Positions 1 through 8,076 of a DNA stretch of 64,000 bases are shown here, in pieces; the stretch's first letter is position 1, and the number at the start of each line of letters is the position of its first letter. The notes under the pieces were generated by a model that was not told the DNA's origin, did no database searches, and was given only the letters and a program-made list of their open reading frames with translations. This DNA comes from Achromobacter pulmonis (GTDB lineage: Bacteria; Pseudomonadota; Gammaproteobacteria; Burkholderiales; Burkholderiaceae_B): the NCBI RefSeq assembly GCF_002885955.2, contig NZ_POQS01000001.1, positions 892,686 to 956,685 of the forward strand, in the 5' to 3' direction. The position numbers and the translations under genes were made by a program.

Positions 1-429
1 ATGGCCTCGGCCACCGTCGGCGTCTGCCTGGGAAGCGTATGCGGGATTTCGCTGATGATGCTTGCGTCCAAATGGCTTCATGGGCGCGTGGGCGACCTGG
101 ACGCCTGGCTGCAAGCGCTGTACTACCTGGCTTTCTTCGCGTGCATCGCCTGGGCCTTCCTGCGCGGCGGCGCGGCGGCGGGCGTGCATCTGCTTAGGCT
201 GGCCGCGGCGCTGGCCCTGGCGATCCCGGCGACCTCGCTGCTGGGCGCCCTGTTTCCCGCGTCCGGCCTTTGGGCGCACGCGTCGGCGGCGACCCTGGCC
301 GTGGACGCCACGGCGCTGGCGATGGCCCTGGGGTTCGCCTGGCTGGCGCAGGCCAGCGCGCGCCGCATCGCGCGCGGCGAGCCCGACAGCGTATGGGCGC
401 CCAGGCTGCCGCTTGCCAGCACCGAATAG
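1..429 (+). CDS. PepSY-associated membrane protein, C-terminal part
   Basis: The reading frame is open from the window edge, so the N-terminal part of the gene lies outside; the ATG at position 1 may be an internal methionine. The visible 142 residues are mostly hydrophobic and form about four membrane segments, beginning with a GSVCGISLMML-type segment and ending in a short basic cytoplasmic tail. This pattern resembles the C-terminal end of PepSY_TM proteins (PiuB type), which commonly sit next to TonB-dependent siderophore receptors and may assist reduction or release of iron at the inner membrane. The neighbouring Fes-like esterase 43 bases downstream supports an iron-uptake setting. The assignment rests on topology and context; no catalytic motif is visible. 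Confidence 0.55.
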   Translation: MASATVGVCLGSVCGISLMMLASKWLHGRVGDLDAWLQALYYLAFFACIAWAFLRGGAAAGVHLLRLAAALALAIPATSLLGALFPASGLWAHASAATLAVDATALAMALGFAWLAQASARRIARGEPDSVWAPRLPLASTE

Positions 430-472
430 CCGCCGCGGCGCTCAGATTTTCTCTCGATGACTTATCGGCGCC

Positions 473-2077
473 ATGCCGATGAAATGGATGGACATGCATA
501 AACAAAAAGGTTTGGAATGGCGCGCACGCGCATCGGCGGCGGCGCTCGCGGGCGCATTGGCGGCCGCGGCGCCGCAAGTCGCCGCCGCGCAATCCGCTCA
601 GGGCACAGTCACGCCGCAGGCCTATTCCGACGAACGGATCTCCATGCAGAAAGGCGAGTTCCTGGCCGGAACCTGGGCCGCCGACAGCGGCGTGACGCTG
701 GACCTGCTGGACGCCGCCGGCCGCCACGTGCGCCGGCTGAGCGACCATGAAAAACCCGCCGGCACGCTGATGCTGGTGGCGCCGGCCGACGGCGCCTTTA
801 CGGTGCGGGCCCAGGGGCGCGGCGCGTACCGGTGGACGGTCACCGAACGCCTGCCGCTGTCGGCGCAGCATGCGCCCGCCGCGAAGATAGACAGCCCGCG
901 CCTGGCCGCCCTGGCGCAGACGCTGGCTTCGGGCGGCGCCACGGCGTCCTTCTGGGACGAGGTAGCGCAGACCGGCGCCCCGCTGGTCGAGCCGGTGGAC
1001 GCCTCGCGCGACCGCGTCACGTTCCTGTGGCGCGGCGCCGAACGCAATGTCCGCCTGTTCGGCGGCCCCTCTTCGGACCATGCGCAGCTGACCCGGCTAG
1101 GCGACTCCGACGTCTGGTACGTCAGCTTCGTCGTGCCCCGCTCCACGCGGCTGTCCTACCGCCTGGCGCCCGACGTACCGGAACTGCCGGGCTCCGGCAT
1201 GGCGCGCCGCCGCGCCATCCTGGCGACCGCGCAAGCCGACCCGTACAATCCCCGCGCCTATCCCCGGCGCGGCATCGACCCGTTCCAGACCTACTCGGTT
1301 CTGGAACTGGCCGACGCCCCGGCGCAGCCCTGGGTCGAGGCGCGCGCGGACGTGCCGGCCGGCACGGTGGAAACCCGGGAATTGCACAGCGCCATCCTGG
1401 GCAACACGCGCAAGATCCACCTGTACCGTCCGGCGGGCTGGCGGCCTGAGGCCGCGCAAAACCACGTGCTGGTGCTGTTCGACGCCGGCGCCTACCTGGG
1501 CCGGGTGCCCACGCCGACCATACTGGACAACATGATCGCCGCCGGCGTCATCCCCCCGACCGCGGCCCTGCTCATCGACAATCCCACGGCCGATTCGCGC
1601 AGCCAGGAACTGCCGCCCAACCCGGCGTTCGCCGACTTCCTGGCGCGCGAGCTCATGCCGTGGGCGCGCAAGCAAGGCCTGGGCGCGCCGGCGGCGCGCA
1701 CCATCGTCGGCGGATCGAGCTATGGCGGCCTGGCCTCGGCCTACGCCGCGCTGCGCCATCCCGACGTGTTCGGCAACGTGCTCAGCCAATCGGGCTCGTA
1801 CTGGTGGTCGCCGGCCGGCGAAGAGGACCAGTGGCTGACGCGGCAGTTCGCCGCTGTGCGCAAGCTGCCGGTGCGCTTCTTCCTGGGAGCGGGCCTGTTC
1901 GAATCCGGGCGCGGCAGCCAGCCGGGCATACTCGAAACCAACCGCCATCTGCGCGACGTGCTGCGCGCCAAGGGCTATTGGGTCGAACACCGCGAGGTGG
2001 CCGGCGGCCACGACTACCTGGTCTGGCGCGGCACCTTGTCCGACGGGCTGCTGGCGCTGATCGGGACCGGCAAATAG
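473..2077 (+). CDS. Enterochelin esterase-like (Fes-type) hydrolase
   Basis: This 534-residue protein has the layout of Fes: an exported-looking N-terminus with an Ala-rich stretch at about residues 18-40, a beta-rich N-terminal domain (about 60-270) and a C-terminal alpha/beta-hydrolase domain of the esterase D type. The nucleophile elbow is GGSSYGG, with Ser416 in GxSxG, and the C-terminal GGHDYLVW supplies the catalytic His. Fes enzymes hydrolyse ferric siderophore esters to release iron; here the apparent signal sequence suggests a periplasmic site. ATGs at 473, 479 and 494 are all possible starts and none has a clear ribosome binding site. No Fur box was found in the 43-base gap upstream. 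The siderophore substrate cannot be told from sequence. Confidence 0.75.
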   Translation: MPMKWMDMHKQKGLEWRARASAAALAGALAAAAPQVAAAQSAQGTVTPQAYSDERISMQKGEFLAGTWAADSGVTLDLLDAAGRHVRRLSDHEKPAGTLMLVAPADGAFTVRAQGRGAYRWTVTERLPLSAQHAPAAKIDSPRLAALAQTLASGGATASFWDEVAQTGAPLVEPVDASRDRVTFLWRGAERNVRLFGGPSSDHAQLTRLGDSDVWYVSFVVPRSTRLSYRLAPDVPELPGSGMARRRAILATAQADPYNPRAYPRRGIDPFQTYSVLELADAPAQPWVEARADVPAGTVETRELHSAILGNTRKIHLYRPAGWRPEAAQNHVLVLFDAGAYLGRVPTPTILDNMIAAGVIPPTAALLIDNPTADSRSQELPPNPAFADFLARELMPWARKQGLGAPAARTIVGGSSYGGLASAYAALRHPDVFGNVLSQSGSYWWSPAGEEDQWLTRQFAAVRKLPVRFFLGAGLFESGRGSQPGILETNRHLRDVLRAKGYWVEHREVAGGHDYLVWRGTLSDGLLALIGTGK

Positions 2078-2090
2078 GCGCCGCGCTGCC

Positions 2091-2846
2091 TCAATGCACC
2101 ACCTGCTCCAGGAAACGCCGCGTGCGGTCGTGGACCGGGGCGTCGAAGATCTGGCCCGGGCAGCCCTGCTCGATCACCTGGCCCTGGTCCATGAACACCA
2201 CGCGGTCGGCGACCTGGCGGGCGAAGCCCATTTCGTGTGTCACGCAGATCATGGTCATGCCGTCGGCCGCCAGCGCCAGCATGGTGTCCAGCACCTCCTT
2301 GACCATCTCCGGGTCCAGCGCGGAAGTGGGCTCGTCGAACAGCATGACCTTGGGGCGCATGCACAGGGCGCGCGCGATGGCCACGCGCTGCTGCTGCCCG
2401 CCGGACAACTGGCCGGGGTACTTGCCGGCCTGGTCCGCGATGTGCACGCGGTCCAGGTAATGCGAGGCCAGCTCGCGCGCCTCGGCCCGCGACACGCCCT
2501 GGCAATGCACCGGCGCCAGCATGCAGTTCTCCAGCACGGTCAGGTGGGGAAACAGGTTGAAGCTCTGGAACACCATGCCCACCTCCTGGCGCGCGCGGGT
2601 CAGCGCCGCGCCGCCGTGGGCCAGGGCGTGCCCCAGCACCAGCACCTCGCCGTCCGTATAGCTCTCCAGCCCGTTGACGCAGCGGATCATGGTGGACTTG
2701 CCTGAACCCGACGGCCCGCAGACGATGACGCGCTCGCCCTGCGCCACCTCCAGGTCTATGTCCTTCAGCACGTGGAACGCGCCGTAGTGCTTGTTCAGCC
2801 TGCGCAGCTGGACGGCAGGCGTGGCGTCGATCGCAGTCATGGTCAT
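2091..2846 (-). CDS. gltL: Polar amino-acid ABC transporter ATP-binding protein
   Basis: A 251-residue ATPase of the GltL/GlnQ family that powers uptake by the two permeases encoded just upstream. Walker A is GPSGSGKS at residues 44-51, the Q-loop Gln is at about 94, the LSGGQ signature is at 147-151, and Walker B ends in LFDEP at about 169-173 followed by the D-loop SALD. The H-loop His lies in CVTHEMGFA. Length is normal for the family. It is the last gene of a minus-strand transporter set and lies 21 bases after the permease at 2868. Its end converges with the Fes-like gene, only 13 bases apart, with no clear terminator between them. Confidence 0.9.
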   Translation of the reverse strand: MTMTAIDATPAVQLRRLNKHYGAFHVLKDIDLEVAQGERVIVCGPSGSGKSTMIRCVNGLESYTDGEVLVLGHALAHGGAALTRARQEVGMVFQSFNLFPHLTVLENCMLAPVHCQGVSRAEARELASHYLDRVHIADQAGKYPGQLSGGQQQRVAIARALCMRPKVMLFDEPTSALDPEMVKEVLDTMLALAADGMTMICVTHEMGFARQVADRVVFMDQGQVIEQGCPGQIFDAPVHDRTRRFLEQVVH

Positions 2847-2867
2847 TCTCCAGTCGGGGCGCGGCGC

Positions 2868-3560
2868 TCAGGCGTGGACGGCCACGGCATTGCGTTTGCG
2901 CAGGTAGGCGACGGCCTGCGAGGCCAGTACGGAAATCACGAGATAGGTCGCGGCGACGGTCAGGTACATTTCGACCAGGCTGGCGTCGCGCTGCGCGATC
3001 TTCGAGGCCGCGCCCAGCATGTCGGTGATCGAAAGCACGTAGACCAGCGAGGTGTCCTGGAACAGGATGATGGTCTGGGTCAGCAGGATGGGGCTGACCG
3101 AGCGCAGCACCTGCGGCAGCACCACCAGCCAGTAGGTCTTGGCCGTGGACATGGACAGCGCCCGGCAGGCCTCGTACTGCCCTTTCGGGACGGCGTTCAG
3201 GCCCGCCCGGATGATCTCGGCGTAATAGGCCGCCTCGAACAGCGCGAAGGTGATGAAGGCGGTATACACCGGCCCCACCGGCACGGGGCGCGGCGCGCCG
3301 GTCATCCACATCAGCACCATGGGCACCAGGAAGAAAAACCAGAACAGCACCATGATGAGCGGGATGGCGCGCATCAGCGTGACGTAGGCCGTGGCCAGGG
3401 GCGCGAGCACGGGCACCTGCAAGTGCCGCACCAGGGCCAGCGCCACGCCCAGCACCAGCCCGCCGGCGAAACTGCTGGCGGTCAGCTGCAGCGAAAAGCC
3501 CAGCCCTTCGAGCAGATAAGGCGCCGCGCGCTCGATGGCGCCGAAGTCGATGCTGTTCAT
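2868..3560 (-). CDS. gltK: Polar amino-acid ABC transporter permease (GltK-like)
   Basis: A 230-residue inner-membrane permease of the HisMQ/GltJK family. It has five or so hydrophobic segments and the cytoplasmic EAA loop around ACRALSMSTAKTYWLVVLPQVLRS, which docks to the ATPase. It overlaps the upstream permease by four bases (ATGA), which indicates translational coupling. It pairs with the 3557-4333 permease to form the usual heterodimeric channel for glutamate/aspartate-type importers. Confidence 0.88.
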   Translation of the reverse strand: MNSIDFGAIERAAPYLLEGLGFSLQLTASSFAGGLVLGVALALVRHLQVPVLAPLATAYVTLMRAIPLIMVLFWFFFLVPMVLMWMTGAPRPVPVGPVYTAFITFALFEAAYYAEIIRAGLNAVPKGQYEACRALSMSTAKTYWLVVLPQVLRSVSPILLTQTIILFQDTSLVYVLSITDMLGAASKIAQRDASLVEMYLTVAATYLVISVLASQAVAYLRKRNAVAVHA

Positions 3561-4333
3561 GGCGTCGACACCTCCTTAAGCGATTTGCGCCAGCGCAGGC
3601 GGCTGCGCGGCGCCGGATCGGGCTGCTGGCCTGGAATGCGCAGGCGGCGTTCGATCAGCCGCATGCAGGCGTACACCAGGCAGGCCAGCAGCAGGTACAG
3701 CAGCGTCGCCGCGCCGAAGGCCTGGAAGGTCTGGAAGGTGAACTCGTTGATCTGGCGCGCCTGCGCGGTCAGCTCCAGCACGCCTATGGTCAGCGCCACG
3801 GAACTGTTCTTGAATATGCCCATGACCTCGCTGGTCAGCGTGGGCATGATGATGCGCAGCGCCTGCGGCAGCAGCACCAGCCGGTAGATCTGCAGGCCGC
3901 GCATGCCCAGCGCTTCGGCGGCCTTGCGCTGGCCCGGCGGCAGCGCCTCGATCCCGGCCTTGACCTGTTCGGCCACCCGCGCCGCCGTGTACAGCGCCAG
4001 CCCCAGCAGGGCCGGGATGACGCTGCCCCACGGCGGCGGTATGGCCTTGACCGCGTCGCCCCAGGCGCGCGGCAGCAGCTCGGGCATGACGAAGTACCAG
4101 ACGAACATCTGCACGATCACGGGAATGTTGCGAAAGACCTCCACGTAGATCCGCGCCAGCGCCGCCAGCAGCGGCCGGCGCGTGGTGCGCGCGCAGCCGA
4201 CCACCACGCCCAGCGCGAACGCGACGGCCCAGCCTGCCAGGGCCAGGAACAGCGTCCAGCCCAGGCCGCTCATCAGCCAATCCAGATAGCGTTCGCCGCC
4301 TTCCGGCACTTCCTCGAATAGCACGCTGAACAT
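3557..4333 (-). CDS. gltJ: Polar amino-acid ABC transporter permease (GltJ-like)
   Basis: A 258-residue permease of the same family as its downstream partner. The EAA loop is visible as AAEALGMRGLQIYRLVLLPQAL. An N-terminal periplasmic stretch, a hydrophobic core of several membrane segments and a basic C-terminal tail (RSRLRWRKS) are present. It starts 16 bases after the end of the binding-protein gene and overlaps gltK by four bases, so binding protein, two permeases and ATPase read as one unit. Confidence 0.88.
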   Translation of the reverse strand: MFSVLFEEVPEGGERYLDWLMSGLGWTLFLALAGWAVAFALGVVVGCARTTRRPLLAALARIYVEVFRNIPVIVQMFVWYFVMPELLPRAWGDAVKAIPPPWGSVIPALLGLALYTAARVAEQVKAGIEALPPGQRKAAEALGMRGLQIYRLVLLPQALRIIMPTLTSEVMGIFKNSSVALTIGVLELTAQARQINEFTFQTFQAFGAATLLYLLLACLVYACMRLIERRLRIPGQQPDPAPRSRLRWRKSLKEVSTP

Positions 4334-4349
4334 GGCCGCCCCGCCGCGA

Positions 4350-5252
4350 TCAGAAATCGACCTTGTCGCTGGGCGAGGCGATGCGTTCGCGCAGCCGCTC
4401 CGGAACCGGGAAGTTCAGATTGACGTTGCGCGGCGGAATCGGCGACTCGAACCATTTGCGGTAGGCCTGCTCGAACGAGCCGTCCTTCATCATCCCCGTC
4501 AGCACGCCGTCGACCAGGGCCTTGAACGGCGCGTCGTCCTTCTTGAACATCAGGCCGTAATAGCCGGGCTGGTAGCCGCCCTCCAGGAAGGTGAAGGCCG
4601 CCGGATCGCGGGAATTGGCGCGCTCGCCGGCCAGCAGGATGTCGTCCTCCAGGAAGGCGGCCGCGCGCCCGTTGCTCAGGGTCAGCATGGATTCGCCGTG
4701 GTCCTTGGCCTGGATGACGTTCACGCCCAGCTTGTCCTTGTCATTGGCGGCCCGCACGAAGCCCACGGCGTTCGAACCCTGGGTCACCACCACCGTCTTG
4801 CCCTTGAGGTCGGCCGGCCGCTTCATGCCCGATTCGGTGCGCACCAGCCAGCGCGGCTGGCTCGCGAACGTGGCCACCGAAAACGACACCTGCTTCTGGC
4901 GCGCCAGGTTGTTGGCCGTGCCGCCGCATTCGATGTCCACGGTCCCGTTGACCACCAGCGGGATGCGGTTGGAGGAGTTCACCGCCACCTGCTTGACCGC
5001 CAGGTCGGGCATGCCGAGCTGCTGCTTGATGCGATCGACGATGGCGGCGCACAGGTCCAGCGAAAAGCCCACCGGCTTTTGCTGCGCGTCCAGGAAGGAG
5101 AACGGCACCGAGGACTCGCGGTACCCCAGCGTCACCGCGCCGGTCTCCTTGATCTTCTGCAGGGTGGGCCCCTGCGCCTGGGCCCAGGCCGAGGACGCCG
5201 CCAGCGTCAGCGCGCAGGCCGCGGCATAGCGAAAGAATGTGCTTTTTTGCAT
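4350..5252 (-). CDS. gltI: Glutamate/aspartate-type periplasmic binding protein
   Basis: A 300-residue exported binding protein with a Sec signal peptide ending near SAWAQA. It shows the characteristic GltI stretch IPLVVNGTVDIECG followed by TANNLARQKQVSFS, which is close to E. coli GltI, so an acidic amino acid or close analogue is the most likely ligand. The family 3 solute-binding fold is otherwise typical. It is the first gene of the gltIJKL unit, but the class V PLP-enzyme gene lies just 67 bases upstream on the same strand, so the transporter may be co-transcribed with the CoA-thioester genes further upstream. Confidence 0.88.
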   Translation of the reverse strand: MQKSTFFRYAAACALTLAASSAWAQAQGPTLQKIKETGAVTLGYRESSVPFSFLDAQQKPVGFSLDLCAAIVDRIKQQLGMPDLAVKQVAVNSSNRIPLVVNGTVDIECGGTANNLARQKQVSFSVATFASQPRWLVRTESGMKRPADLKGKTVVVTQGSNAVGFVRAANDKDKLGVNVIQAKDHGESMLTLSNGRAAAFLEDDILLAGERANSRDPAAFTFLEGGYQPGYYGLMFKKDDAPFKALVDGVLTGMMKDGSFEQAYRKWFESPIPPRNVNLNFPVPERLRERIASPSDKVDF

Positions 5253-5271
5253 GACATGCCCCTTGATTCAG

Positions 5272-5291
5272 GCCCGGCCTCGGGACCGGGC
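5272..5291 (-). other. Hairpin upstream of gltI
   Basis: Inverted repeat GCCCGG, eight-base loop, CCGGGC, in the gap between the PLP-enzyme gene and gltI. No T-run follows, so it is more likely an mRNA-processing or attenuating structure than a strong terminator. Confidence 0.35.
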
Positions 5292-5319
5292 GATTAACGT
5301 CGCAGGCGACACCTCTTCC

Positions 5320-6474
5320 TCAGGCCGATACGGGCGCCTGCAAGCCGGCGGCGATGATCCCGGCGACGCGGTCCACGTCCTCCGGGGTATTGAACAGGCC
5401 GAAAGACACGCGCACGCCGTCGCGCTCCGGCGAAACGCGCACGCCCTGCTGCGCCAGGAAACCGATCCATTCGCCGGGCGGCAGGTCCAGCACGTAGATA
5501 TGGGCGCGGCGCGCGCGCTCGCGCGGCCCGACCAGGCCCACGCCCAGCGCGTCCATGCGTTCGATCAGCCGGTCGCCCAGCGCCAGCACGTGGCGCTCGA
5601 TGGCGGCGACGCCCACGCTTTCGATCAGGTCCAGCGCGGCGTCCAGCGCGTGGATGTCGGGCAGGTTGTAATTGCCGATCTCGAAGCGGCCGGCGTCCTC
5701 GCGCAGCGCCAGGTCGTCGGGATTGGCGATCAGGTCGGCGGGCGGACGCGCCAGCCCCGCCGTGGCCAGGTACACCGGCTGCAGCTCCGTCAGCGCCGCA
5801 TCGACGTACAACAGGCCCAGCCCCTGCGGCACCAGCAGCCCCTTGTGGCAGCCCGCCGCCAGCATGGAGATGCCCATCGCCTTGACGTCTATGGGCAGCA
5901 CGCCCACCGACTGCATGGCGTCGACCACCAGATAGATCCCGCGCTGCCGGCACAGCCGGCCGATGTCGGCGACGTCGTGGCGCTGGCCGGCATGGAAAGT
6001 CACGTGAGACAGCGAAATGGCCCGGGTGCGCGCATCCACGCGGGGTGCGAACAGCGCCGCGTCGGCCACGCCGCCCGGCAGCCGGACGAAACGCACTTCC
6101 ACGCCGCGCCGCTTCAGGTTGAGCCAGGCGTAGGCGTTGTTGGGATGGTCGCCCTCGATCAGCACGACGTTGTCGCCCGGCGCGAAGTCGATGGCGTTGG
6201 CCGCGATGTTCAGGCCTTCCGAGGTGTTCTTGGTGAAGGCCAGCTCGCGCGCCTGCGCGCCCAGGAAGGCCGCGACGCGGGCGCGCACCCGCTCCACCCT
6301 TTCCAGCCACACCGGCTTGGGCCCGCCGGACTCGCTGGCCTCCTGGTAGAAGCGCTCGAGCGCCCGGCGCACGCTGGCGGCCAGGGGCGACTGGTGCGCG
6401 GTGTCCAGGTAAAGCATGCGGGCGCTGACGGGAAAATCCCGGCGCACTTCGGTGCTGGCATGAAAGTCGGACAT
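5320..6474 (-). CDS. Class V aminotransferase-fold PLP enzyme
   Basis: A 384-residue PLP enzyme of the class V family (NifS/isopenicillin-N-epimerase-like group). The PLP lysine is Lys211 in AAGCHKGLL, and VDAMQSVG at 184-191 carries the Asp and Gln that contact the cofactor. The N-terminal LYLDTAHQSPLA and TKNTSEGLNIAANAI segments match the substrate and phosphate-binding regions of the family. Length is normal. The NifS active-site Cys loop is not evident, so a desulfurase role is unlikely; transamination, epimerisation or beta/gamma elimination of an amino acid is possible. It sits between the DUF35 gene (30 bases upstream) and the glutamate-type transporter, suggesting that it acts on the imported amino acid. 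Confidence 0.8.
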   Translation of the reverse strand: MSDFHASTEVRRDFPVSARMLYLDTAHQSPLAASVRRALERFYQEASESGGPKPVWLERVERVRARVAAFLGAQARELAFTKNTSEGLNIAANAIDFAPGDNVVLIEGDHPNNAYAWLNLKRRGVEVRFVRLPGGVADAALFAPRVDARTRAISLSHVTFHAGQRHDVADIGRLCRQRGIYLVVDAMQSVGVLPIDVKAMGISMLAAGCHKGLLVPQGLGLLYVDAALTELQPVYLATAGLARPPADLIANPDDLALREDAGRFEIGNYNLPDIHALDAALDLIESVGVAAIERHVLALGDRLIERMDALGVGLVGPRERARRAHIYVLDLPPGEWIGFLAQQGVRVSPERDGVRVSFGLFNTPEDVDRVAGIIAAGLQAPVSA

Positions 6475-6504
6475 GGCGTGTCTACCGAAAAAAGTGGCGG
6501 GGAC

Positions 6505-6906
6505 TCAAGCCAGGCGGAAGGCCGCGATCTTCTGGCCCGGCCCGTGCTCGACGAAGGCTGCCCGTACCGGCCGGCCGATCAGCGACGCGCCATCGGTCGG
6601 CGCGCCGGGCAGTTGCCCATACAGGCACGGCCCCTCCTCCAGTTCGACGGCGGCGAAGACATAGGGCGCCTCGGGATTGAAGCCGTCGTGGTGGGTGCGC
6701 CGCACGGTCGTATGCGAAATCACCTTGCCGCGTCCGCTCGCGGCCACCCATTGCAGGCCGTCGGCGCGGCAGAACGGGCAGCACACCCGGGGATAGAAGA
6801 CGTGGCGCTGGCAGGCGCCGCAATACTGGATCATCAGCCGGCCCTCGTTGCACCCCTGCCAGAAGGGCTGGTTCAAGGCGTTGATCCGTGGTTGGGGCTT
6901 GAGCAT
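6505..6906 (-). CDS. DUF35 OB-fold zinc-ribbon protein, thiolase partner
   Basis: A 133-residue protein with an N-terminal zinc ribbon, YCGACQ and later CCPFC, followed by an OB-fold domain (about residues 55-125). DUF35 proteins bind acyl-CoA and form complexes with SCP2-type thiolases; in steroid side-chain degradation such a pair (Ltp2 with the DUF35 part of ChsH2) works as a retro-aldolase. The gene lies nine bases after the thiolase-like gene on the same strand, the arrangement expected for partners. The substrate is unknown. Confidence 0.82.
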   Translation of the reverse strand: MLKPQPRINALNQPFWQGCNEGRLMIQYCGACQRHVFYPRVCCPFCRADGLQWVAASGRGKVISHTTVRRTHHDGFNPEAPYVFAAVELEEGPCLYGQLPGAPTDGASLIGRPVRAAFVEHGPGQKIAAFRLA

Positions 6907-6915
6907 GTGGACTCC

Positions 6916-8076
6916 TCAGTGCACGCGTTCGAGAATGGCGGCGCTGGAACACAGGCCGCGGCCATACGCCACCATGCCGTAGCCGGAGACCAGGCCCAGC
7001 CGGCAGTCCAGCTGCCGGCCTTCGGCGCGGCCCAGCAGCTGGGCGGCGGCCTCGTACACGCCGATCATGCCGCCGCTGGCGCCGGCCTGCCCTGCCGACA
7101 GCTGGCCGCCGCCGGTGTTCACCGGCAGCGCGCCGCGCCAGCTCAGGTCGTTATGGCGCACGTATTCGTGGGCCCGGCCCGGCTCGCACAGGCCCAGTCC
7201 TTCCATCTGCACGAAGGCCATCACCGGGTAGTCGTCGTAAAGCTGGGCGAACTGCATCTGCGCCGGGTCCCTGCCCGCGCGGCCGTAGAGCCGGTCGGCC
7301 AGGCCCGCCCAGCCGCCCGGCACCGAATAGGGATCGTTGGCCGGATAGTTGTGGATCTCCTCGGCCGCCAGGATGCGCAGCGACGGCCCTCTCAGGCCGG
7401 CGGCCACGCGTTCCGAGGCCAGCACGATGGCGTCGCCTCCCACGCAGGGCATGACACAGTCGTACAGGCGCAGCGGATCGGCGATGGGCTTGGCGTTGAG
7501 GTAGTCGTCCATGCTCAGCGGCGTCTTGAACAAGGCGTTGGGATTGCGCAGCGCGTTCTCGCGCAGGGCCACGCAGAAGCGGCCGAAATCCTCGCGCGTG
7601 GCGCCGTGCCGTTCCATGTACAGGCGCGTGTGCAGCGCGAACATGCCGTTGGCCCCGCCGAAGCCCTGCGGCGACATGTACTCCTTGATGGAGCCGTTGA
7701 AGTGGTCCAGGGTCTCGTTGTGCGCGGCCACGTCGAAGGCGTCGGCGGCCAGCACCAGCGCCACGTCGCAGGCGCCGTCGCGGATGGCGCGCGCCGCGTG
7801 GGCCATGCCGATGATGCCCGAGGCGCCGCCGTACAGTCCCTGGAACAGGAACCGCGCCTCGATCCCCAGGTGCTCGGCCACGGTGGGCGCGTTGTCCGGC
7901 GGCAGCAGAAAGCAGGTGACGGCCAGCCCGTCCACGGCGCTCCACGGCAGGCCGGCGTCGGCCAGCGCCGCCGCGCCCGCCTCGTACATCAGGCGCTGCA
8001 CGCCGCGCTCCGAACGCTTGGCGTAAGGCGCCTGCCCCGCGCCCACGATGCGCACTCCCTCGAACATCCCGGCCAT
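6916..8076 (-). CDS. Thiolase-fold lipid-transfer-type protein lacking the nucleophilic Cys
   Basis: A 386-residue thiolase-superfamily protein of the SCP-x/Ltp branch. At the position of the usual nucleophilic cysteine the sequence reads QGLYGGASGIIG, so Gly replaces Cys, while the following DGACDVALVLAAD strand is conserved. The C-terminal half has NTGGGQLS and GASGG, the typical loop around the active site, and ends with a Tyr-containing SGYGMVAYG. Loss of the Cys argues against Claisen thiolysis and favours an aldolase-like role, as in Ltp2. The start at 8076 overlaps the CoA-transferase stop by a base, and DUF35 follows directly. Confidence 0.82.
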   Translation of the reverse strand: MAGMFEGVRIVGAGQAPYAKRSERGVQRLMYEAGAAALADAGLPWSAVDGLAVTCFLLPPDNAPTVAEHLGIEARFLFQGLYGGASGIIGMAHAARAIRDGACDVALVLAADAFDVAAHNETLDHFNGSIKEYMSPQGFGGANGMFALHTRLYMERHGATREDFGRFCVALRENALRNPNALFKTPLSMDDYLNAKPIADPLRLYDCVMPCVGGDAIVLASERVAAGLRGPSLRILAAEEIHNYPANDPYSVPGGWAGLADRLYGRAGRDPAQMQFAQLYDDYPVMAFVQMEGLGLCEPGRAHEYVRHNDLSWRGALPVNTGGGQLSAGQAGASGGMIGVYEAAAQLLGRAEGRQLDCRLGLVSGYGMVAYGRGLCSSAAILERVH

